NCBI GenBank assembly: GCA_948614045.1
Contig: CAPFSK010000002.1
Location: 1-64,000, forward strand
Origin: an uncultured Candidatus Saccharibacteria bacterium
GTDB taxonomy: Bacteria > Patescibacteriota > Saccharimonadia > Saccharimonadales > Saccharimonadaceae
Direction of reading: 5' to 3'
DNA length: 64,000 nucleotides
The translations under genes were made by a program, and so were the position numbers. Numbering within the stretch: position 1 is the stretch's first letter; every line of letters begins with the position of its first letter. The notes below the pieces were generated by a model. That model searched no databases, had not been told where the DNA came from, and saw only the letters and a program-made list of their open reading frames with translations. Below, one piece after another: positions 59,057 to 64,000 of the stretch.

Positions 59057-61420
59057 ATGTTCAAAAAAATTGTCAAGCGGGATGGGAAAATAGCGAATTT
59101 TGATCCTGAAAAAATTACTGAAGCGATTGCGAAAGCTGGTTTAGTCACCGAGGAATTCAAATACGACCGCGCGAAGCAACTCTCCGATAAGGCTGTTAAA
59201 CGTGCGACCGAAACTATCAAGCAGCGCACCCCCAGCGTCGAACAGATCCAAGATATCGTTGAAGAAGTCCTGATGGAATCGGCCTTCAAGAAGACGGCGA
59301 AGGAATATATTACTTATCGTCAGGAGCGTAACCGTATTCGCGAAGCGAAAAGCAACTTGATGAATATTTACAAAACTATCGCAATTGCCGATGCCTCCGA
59401 AGATTCAGATGTAAAGCGTAGTAATGCTAATGTCGACGGAAATAGTGCGATGGGTAAAATGCTTCAATTCGGCGCCGAAGGTTCGAAGATTTTTGCGAAG
59501 ACGATTTTGATGAAACCAGAATATGCTAAGGCTCATGATGACGGCGAGATCCACGTTCATGACCTGGACTTTTATGCGACCGGTACGTTAACTTGCTGCC
59601 AGACCGACCCATTACAGCTATTCGCAGACGGCGGTTTTAATACCGGGCACGGGCATCTCCGCACGCCGAATAGTATCGGTAGCTATGGTGCGCTCGCAGC
59701 TATTATTCTTCAGGCGAACCAGAACGAACAACATGGTGGCCAGAGTATTCCGAACTTCGATTACGCCATGGCACCAGGCGTCAACAAGAGCTTCCGCAAG
59801 GCGCTGAACCGGGCTATTAGGCAGTACAACCGCTTTAGTGGCAACAAAGAGTTGACAGTTAAGATTCCGGAGAATCTGGAATATGGTGATGAGAAGGCAC
59901 TGAAGAAGCTGAAGCTTCCGGCCGATATTATCGAGAGCGCGAACGAAGACGTTGAGCGTCAGACTTTCCAAGCCATGGAGGGCTTTATCCATAATTTGAA
60001 CACCATGCATAGTCGTGCCGGTGCGCAGGTGCCGTTTACTAGTATCAACTTCGGCACTGATGTGACGCCAGCGGGTCGATTAGTCAGCAAGTGTCTGCTT
60101 GAAGCGACCGAGGACGGTCTTGGTCATGGCGAAACTCCAATTTTCCCGATCTCAATTTTCAAGGTCAAGGAAGGCGTGAACTATAACCCCGAAGATCCGA
60201 ACTACGATTTGTTTAAGAAGAGTATGGAAGTCAGCGCGAAGCGCTTGTTCCCGAACTTTGTCTTTATTGACGCACCGTTCAACTTAAAAGACTACAAGCC
60301 TGGCGATTATCGTACGGAAATTGCGACTATGGGCTGCCGCACGCGCGTCTTCGGTAGTATTTTCCCAGAGAGCAACGGCATTGCAACTGGACGCGGAAAC
60401 CTTAGCTTTACGACGATTAACCTCGTACGCCTCGGCATTAAACACGGTATTGCGCTTGGTGAGCGTAAGGAAGCTGACTGGTCTGGGTTTTATAAAGAAC
60501 TTGACGAGAAGATGGATCTGGTCGCCGGCGAATTACTAGAGCGGTATGAGTTCCAAGCCAATCAGCACGTTCGCAACTTCCCATTCCTCATGGGCGAAGG
60601 TAACTGGTTCGGTAGCGAAAAGCTAGGCTGGAACGATACTTTACGCGATGTGATTAAGCATGGTACCTTGAGTATTGGATTCATCGGCTTAGCGGAATGT
60701 TTGGTGGCGATGACTGGCAAACACCACGGCGAAGATGAGGAATCACGTGAGCTCGGTCTCGACATTATTACTCATATGCGCGAGAAATGCGACGCTTATA
60801 GCAAGAAATATAAGCTGAACTTTACTCTACTCGCGACCCCAGCGGAAGGTTTGGCTGGTAGATTTACTAAGATTGACCGTAAAGAGTATGGTGCGATTGA
60901 AGGCGTTAATACCCGCGACTACTATACTAATAGTTTCCATGTTCCGGTATATTATCCGATTGGCGCCTTTGAAAAGATTGAGATTGAGGCTCCGTATCAT
61001 GCTCTTTGTAACGCTGGGCATATTACGTATATCGAACTCGATGGCGACCCGAGTGACAATATCGAAGCTTTCGAGGCGGTGATTCGTAAGATGAAAGAAA
61101 GCGGCATTGGTTATGGCTCGGTTAACCACCCGGTCGACCGCGACCCAGTTTGTGGCTATTCGGGGATTATTGAGGGCGATAGGTGTCCAAGCTGTGGCCG
61201 GATTGAGAGTGAGGGCGACGTGCCGTTTGAAAGACTAAGAAGGATTACTGGGTACCTAGTAGGTAGTCTCGAGCGCTGGAATGACGGCAAAAAAGCCGAG
61301 GAACATGACCGCGTGAAGCATGACGTGAAATGCAACATGAACGGCGTGTATAGCGTAGAAGAGAAGAGCAAGCGTGAAGCCGCTAAACGCACGCAAAAAA
61401 CAATGACGGGGAAGAAATAG
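59057..61420 (+). CDS. nrdD: Anaerobic ribonucleoside-triphosphate reductase
   Basis: Class III, glycyl-radical RNR making dNTPs. ATP-cone at the N-terminus (IVKRDGKIANFDPEKI), the 10-strand barrel with CCQTD and HVHDLDFY, a C-terminal zinc site (CGYSG...CPSCGR), and the glycyl radical Gly732 in RRITGYLVGSL. 787 aa. AGGAGG ribosome site. Its stop overlaps the GTG of nrdG. It makes the organism dependent on anoxic or low-oxygen conditions for this route. Confidence 0.95.
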   Translation: MFKKIVKRDGKIANFDPEKITEAIAKAGLVTEEFKYDRAKQLSDKAVKRATETIKQRTPSVEQIQDIVEEVLMESAFKKTAKEYITYRQERNRIREAKSNLMNIYKTIAIADASEDSDVKRSNANVDGNSAMGKMLQFGAEGSKIFAKTILMKPEYAKAHDDGEIHVHDLDFYATGTLTCCQTDPLQLFADGGFNTGHGHLRTPNSIGSYGALAAIILQANQNEQHGGQSIPNFDYAMAPGVNKSFRKALNRAIRQYNRFSGNKELTVKIPENLEYGDEKALKKLKLPADIIESANEDVERQTFQAMEGFIHNLNTMHSRAGAQVPFTSINFGTDVTPAGRLVSKCLLEATEDGLGHGETPIFPISIFKVKEGVNYNPEDPNYDLFKKSMEVSAKRLFPNFVFIDAPFNLKDYKPGDYRTEIATMGCRTRVFGSIFPESNGIATGRGNLSFTTINLVRLGIKHGIALGERKEADWSGFYKELDEKMDLVAGELLERYEFQANQHVRNFPFLMGEGNWFGSEKLGWNDTLRDVIKHGTLSIGFIGLAECLVAMTGKHHGEDEESRELGLDIITHMREKCDAYSKKYKLNFTLLATPAEGLAGRFTKIDRKEYGAIEGVNTRDYYTNSFHVPVYYPIGAFEKIEIEAPYHALCNAGHITYIELDGDPSDNIEAFEAVIRKMKESGIGYGSVNHPVDRDPVCGYSGIIEGDRCPSCGRIESEGDVPFERLRRITGYLVGSLERWNDGKKAEEHDRVKHDVKCNMNGVYSVEEKSKREAAKRTQKTMTGKK

Positions 61421-61911
61421 TGCAGATTCGACTTTCTGGTCCACTAGAGCGCGACAATATCGTCAATGGGTACGGCCTTCGGGCCGTGCTCTGGACCCAG
61501 GGTTGCGCTCGCCATTGTATGGGATGTCAGAATCCTGAAACTTGGGACTTTAACGCTGGAGTATTAGTAGAAGTTGATGAGGTAAAACAAAAGCTGCGTG
61601 AATTTAAGGGCCAGACCGGAATTACTTTCTGTGGCGGTGAACCATTCGAACAGCCCGAGGCGTGTCTCGAACTGAGCGAGTGGTGTCGTAAGGAGCTAGG
61701 TTGGAATGTTTGGAGTTTTAGCGGCTATACTTATGAGCAGCTAAAAGAGGCTGGCGGTGCGAAATGGGAATTTCTGAAAAGTCTTGATGCTTTGATCGAC
61801 GGTCCGTTCATCCTGGCCGAGCGTGATTTGACACTGAAGTTCCGCGGGTCGAGGAATCAGAGGCTATTGCACCTAGAATATGGCACAGGGAAGATTTTGA
61901 GGCAAGAATAA
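61420..61911 (+). CDS. nrdG: Anaerobic RNR activating protein (radical SAM)
   Basis: Generates the glycyl radical of NrdD. CARHCMGC is the C-x3-C-x2-C [4Fe-4S] motif of radical SAM proteins, followed by GGEPFEQ and FSGYTYEQL. 163 aa. A GTG start overlaps the nrdD stop (TAGTG). Confidence 0.94.
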   Translation: MQIRLSGPLERDNIVNGYGLRAVLWTQGCARHCMGCQNPETWDFNAGVLVEVDEVKQKLREFKGQTGITFCGGEPFEQPEACLELSEWCRKELGWNVWSFSGYTYEQLKEAGGAKWEFLKSLDALIDGPFILAERDLTLKFRGSRNQRLLHLEYGTGKILRQE

Positions 61912-62387
61912 TGAAAGATTTATACATGATTGCTTGCGTGAGCAAGGACGGTGGACTGGGTAAAGACGGTGGGCTGCTTTGGCGCATTCCCGAGGATATG
62001 AAGTTCTTTCGCGAGACGACCAAAGGCAGTGCGGTGATTATGGGACGCAAAACTTTTGAAAGTATTGGACGAGCGTTGCCGGGGAGACGCAATATCGTGC
62101 TGTCGAGCCGGAAAGGCGAGAATGCGGATGTTGAATGGTGCACACGTGAAGAGCTAGAAGATACGCTAAAGACAGTATCGGGGAAGAAATTTGTGATTGG
62201 CGGCGCGAGCTTGTATGAAATGTTTTTACCAGAAGCCGAGGAAATTTATTTGACTGAGGTGAATGATATGAAACCAGCAGATACAATGTTCCCAGAGTTC
62301 GACAAGAGTGAGTGGCATCGCGAAATAATACAAGATGGCGAACATGACGGGATTAAGTATGAAATCGTTGAATATACAAGGAGGTAG
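61911..62387 (+). CDS. folA: Dihydrofolate reductase
   Basis: Reduces dihydrofolate with NADPH. LLWRIPEDMKFFRETT (substrate helix with acidic Glu/Asp), MGRKTFESIGRALPGRRNIVLS (cofactor) and VIGGASLYEMFLP. 158 aa. It overlaps the nrdG stop by one base, joining deoxynucleotide genes. Confidence 0.95.
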   Translation: MKDLYMIACVSKDGGLGKDGGLLWRIPEDMKFFRETTKGSAVIMGRKTFESIGRALPGRRNIVLSSRKGENADVEWCTREELEDTLKTVSGKKFVIGGASLYEMFLPEAEEIYLTEVNDMKPADTMFPEFDKSEWHREIIQDGEHDGIKYEIVEYTRR

Positions 62388-62388
62388 A

Positions 62389-62481
62389 ATGGATAAAAGT
62401 GAAGAACAGAATGTTGAAAATAAGACTGAACTATCCGAAGCCGTGATGCAAGCAAGGATTGAAGAGTTTTTGGGGCTGTAG
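62389..62481 (+). CDS. Small ORF, 30 aa
   Basis: AAGGAGGT is 6 nt before an ATG that overlaps the folA end by context (TAGAATGG). The product is acidic and helical (starts MDKSEEQNVENKTELSEAV, ends EEFLGL). It lies in the gap before the desulfurase gene. A coding role is supported only by the ribosome site and position; it might instead be a translational coupling leader. Confidence 0.45.
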   Translation: MDKSEEQNVENKTELSEAVMQARIEEFLGL

Positions 62482-62495
62482 AAAGGTAATAGCAA

Positions 62496-63632
62496 GTGCG
62501 AAGAGTCTATCTGGATAATGCGGCGACCGAAAAGATGCTGCCATGCGTCAAGCAAGCGATGCTGAACGCTATGGACGCAGAGCTGGGGAATGCGGCGGCT
62601 TTGCACTACGAGGGTTGGAATGCGAAAAAGCTCATTGAAGAGGCTCGTGTACGGGTTGCGCGACTAATTAATGCTGAGCCAGAAGAAATCATTTTTACGT
62701 CTGGCGGCACTGAGGCGAACAACACCGTCATGGAGACCTTTCGCGGTAAGCGGATTGTGACGAGCAGCGTAGAACACCCATCTGTACTAGAGGCGGCTCG
62801 CGCGCGAGCCGGAGAGCTGGTCGTGCTGCCGGTCGACCGGTGGGGAAGAGTTGATGCAGCAGATATTGAAAGGGAAGCGAAAGTAGCGGACCTAGCGTCG
62901 GTCATGCTCGCGAATAACGAGTTGGGAACGATTGAGCCGATTAAGGAATACGTAAAGTGTTGTAAAAAATACAACACTTATGTACATACTGACGCTACGC
63001 AGGCGGTTGGGAAGATTAAGGTTGATGTAAAGGAATTGGGCGTCGACTATTTAAGTTTCTCTGCGCACAAAATTGGTGGACCGATTGGCGTTGGCGTGTT
63101 ATACGTAAAGAATGGAGCACCATATCGTAATTTGATGTATGGTGGCAAGCAGGAAGATGGCAGAAGGGCTGGTACGAGTAATATCTTGGGTATTGTCGGA
63201 CTGGGCGCGGCGGCCAAGTGGTGCTGGGAAGAGTGGAGTTGCCGGAAATGGGCCGAAGTGACGAAATTGAAAAATGAGCTGAAGCGAAGGATTCTCGCGG
63301 AAGTACCGTATAGCAGCTGCAATAGTCCAGATGAGGGTTGCTTGCCGGGGGTTTTGAATATGAGTTTCCAGGCAGCCGAGGGCGAAAGTATTCAGCTGTA
63401 TCTCGATACCGAGGGGATTTGCGTTAGCACTGGTAGCGCTTGCGCGGCAGGCGATATTAAACCAAGTCATGTCATGATGGCGGCGCGACATGACGCCGAA
63501 GTAGCGCATAGCAGTATTCGGTTGAGTTTGGGGCTAGACACTACGAAAGAGGATATTGAAAGAGTTATGGCTGTGCTACCGGGAATTATACGGAAGTTAC
63601 AGGCCATGAGTACGATAAAGGTAGGAGCATAA
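62496..63632 (+). CDS. Cysteine desulfurase (NifS/IscS class)
   Basis: Releases sulfur from cysteine for Fe-S assembly. YLDNAATEKM, GGTEANNTVMETF, HTDATQAVGK, the PLP-lysine SFSAHKIGGPIGVG, and the active-site Cys loop VSTGSACAAG. 378 aa, GTG start with GAAAGGT upstream. Directly upstream of the scaffold gene. Confidence 0.94.
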   Translation: MRRVYLDNAATEKMLPCVKQAMLNAMDAELGNAAALHYEGWNAKKLIEEARVRVARLINAEPEEIIFTSGGTEANNTVMETFRGKRIVTSSVEHPSVLEAARARAGELVVLPVDRWGRVDAADIEREAKVADLASVMLANNELGTIEPIKEYVKCCKKYNTYVHTDATQAVGKIKVDVKELGVDYLSFSAHKIGGPIGVGVLYVKNGAPYRNLMYGGKQEDGRRAGTSNILGIVGLGAAAKWCWEEWSCRKWAEVTKLKNELKRRILAEVPYSSCNSPDEGCLPGVLNMSFQAAEGESIQLYLDTEGICVSTGSACAAGDIKPSHVMMAARHDAEVAHSSIRLSLGLDTTKEDIERVMAVLPGIIRKLQAMSTIKVGA

Positions 63633-63633
63633 T

Positions 63634-64000
63634 ATGGATAATACTAATCGCGAAGGTTGGGTTTATTCGGAGGTTGTCAAAGAACATTTTTTGAATCCGC
63701 TTAATTTTCTGATGGGCGACGAAAACAAGTATGAACATGATGCAGAGGGGATTGTCGGAAATCCAGTCTGTGGCGACCAGATGAAAATGTTTATTCGGGT
63801 TGAGAATGATAAGATTGTCGACGTGAAATGGAAGACCTATGGTTGCGCAAGCGCGATTGCTTCAACTTCTGCGTTGTCTGAGTTGGCGAAGGGCAAAACT
63901 TTGGACGAGGCGTTGAAGATTGGCCCGGAAGAAATCGCCGAATTCCTCGGCGGACTGCCGAAGCATAAGTTTCACTGTTCCGTGCTGGGTCACGAGGCGT
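63634..64000 (+). CDS. IscU/NifU-like Fe-S scaffold protein (cut by window end)
   Basis: The frame from ATG 63634 reads GWVYSEVVKEHFLNPLN, GIVGNPVCGDQMKMFIRVE (first cluster Cys), YGCASAIASTSALSEL (second Cys) and runs off the end at KHKFHCSVLGHEA (third Cys). These are the three conserved Cys of IscU-type scaffolds. It is paired with the cysteine desulfurase and needed for NrdG, rubredoxin-type and other Fe-S proteins. Confidence 0.93.
   Translation, partial: MDNTNREGWVYSEVVKEHFLNPLNFLMGDENKYEHDAEGIVGNPVCGDQMKMFIRVENDKIVDVKWKTYGCASAIASTSALSELAKGKTLDEALKIGPEEIAEFLGGLPKHKFHCSVLGHEA

Noticed and set aside
1..64000. Prophage, rRNA operon or insertion sequence with transposase
   Set aside because: No capsid, terminase, tail, rRNA or transposase sequence was seen; the only mobile unit recognised is the recombinase element at 42735-49526.

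Overview
The window looks like a chromosomal segment of a Candidatus Saccharibacteria (TM7, Patescibacteria/CPR) genome. The evidence is a set of compact single-copy housekeeping genes (S10, DnaE, enolase, ObgE, TrmD, RecG, RsmD) mixed with CPR-style orphan surface proteins, an anaerobic ribonucleotide reductase, and arrays of C-type-lectin-like 'FVRSG...FPLRCL' (Fib_succ_major / FISUMP-like) segments. UGA is used as a normal stop (for example at 3922-3924), so this is not the Gracilibacteria/SR1 code. Promoters are very regular: TTGACA, 17 bp, then TGTGCTATAAT or TGCTACAAT. Many genes start 6-7 nt after the -10, so they are probably translated from leaderless mRNAs.

Layout: 1-300, a cassette fragment. 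300-1320, a small orphan gene and rpsJ. 1363-7156, an envelope operon (MurF-like ligase, alpha/beta hydrolase, DegT-type aminotransferase, two FemAB-like transferases). 7200-7615, a FISUMP cassette behind a structured RNA. 7632-15125, a metallo-hydrolase, a membrane protein, galU, a JAMM-like membrane protein and dnaE. 15223-29138, an orphan gene with a long leader, eno, a membrane protein with an FtsA-like ATPase, a pseudouridine synthase, a response regulator/histidine kinase pair, a membrane protein, a RuvX-MltG fusion, a LysM-CHAP hydrolase and obgE. 29186-31243, a second orphan gene with an almost identical leader, then four cassettes and a possible sRNA. 31290-36600, orphan genes with elaborate leaders flanking a MerR / aldo-keto reductase / hydrolase / flavodoxin operon. 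36695-42580, trmD, recG, a second JAMM-like protein, a conserved hypothetical, rsmD and a lipoprotein-like protein.

42658-49526: a tRNA-Leu(UAG) carries a 6.8-kb integrative element. It encodes a large serine recombinase, a winged-helix protein, a Pif1-like helicase, small proteins and a possible HEPN-type protein. The attachment core GGGCACCA lies inside the 3' end of the recombinase gene. Integration swaps the last 46 residues of the recombinase for four residues read from the antisense strand of the tRNA, and the lost tail is still readable, in frame, at the other end of the element.

49527-50980: hairpin-rich DNA, three more cassettes and a second copy of the structured RNA. 51032-64000: a flavin reductase-rubredoxin, a large surface protein broken by an in-frame TGA, a membrane protein, a lipase, a P-type ATPase, nrdD-nrdG under tandem NrdR boxes, folA, and a cysteine desulfurase with its Fe-S scaffold, cut by the window end.

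The most unusual signals are the recombinase whose own gene contains its attachment site; the scattered, promoterless variable cassettes with constant flanks (possible silent donors for a surface lectin elsewhere) together with a covarying RNA beside two of them; the RuvX-MltG fusion; nearly identical long leaders on unrelated orphan genes; and consensus promoters embedded inside coding sequences.
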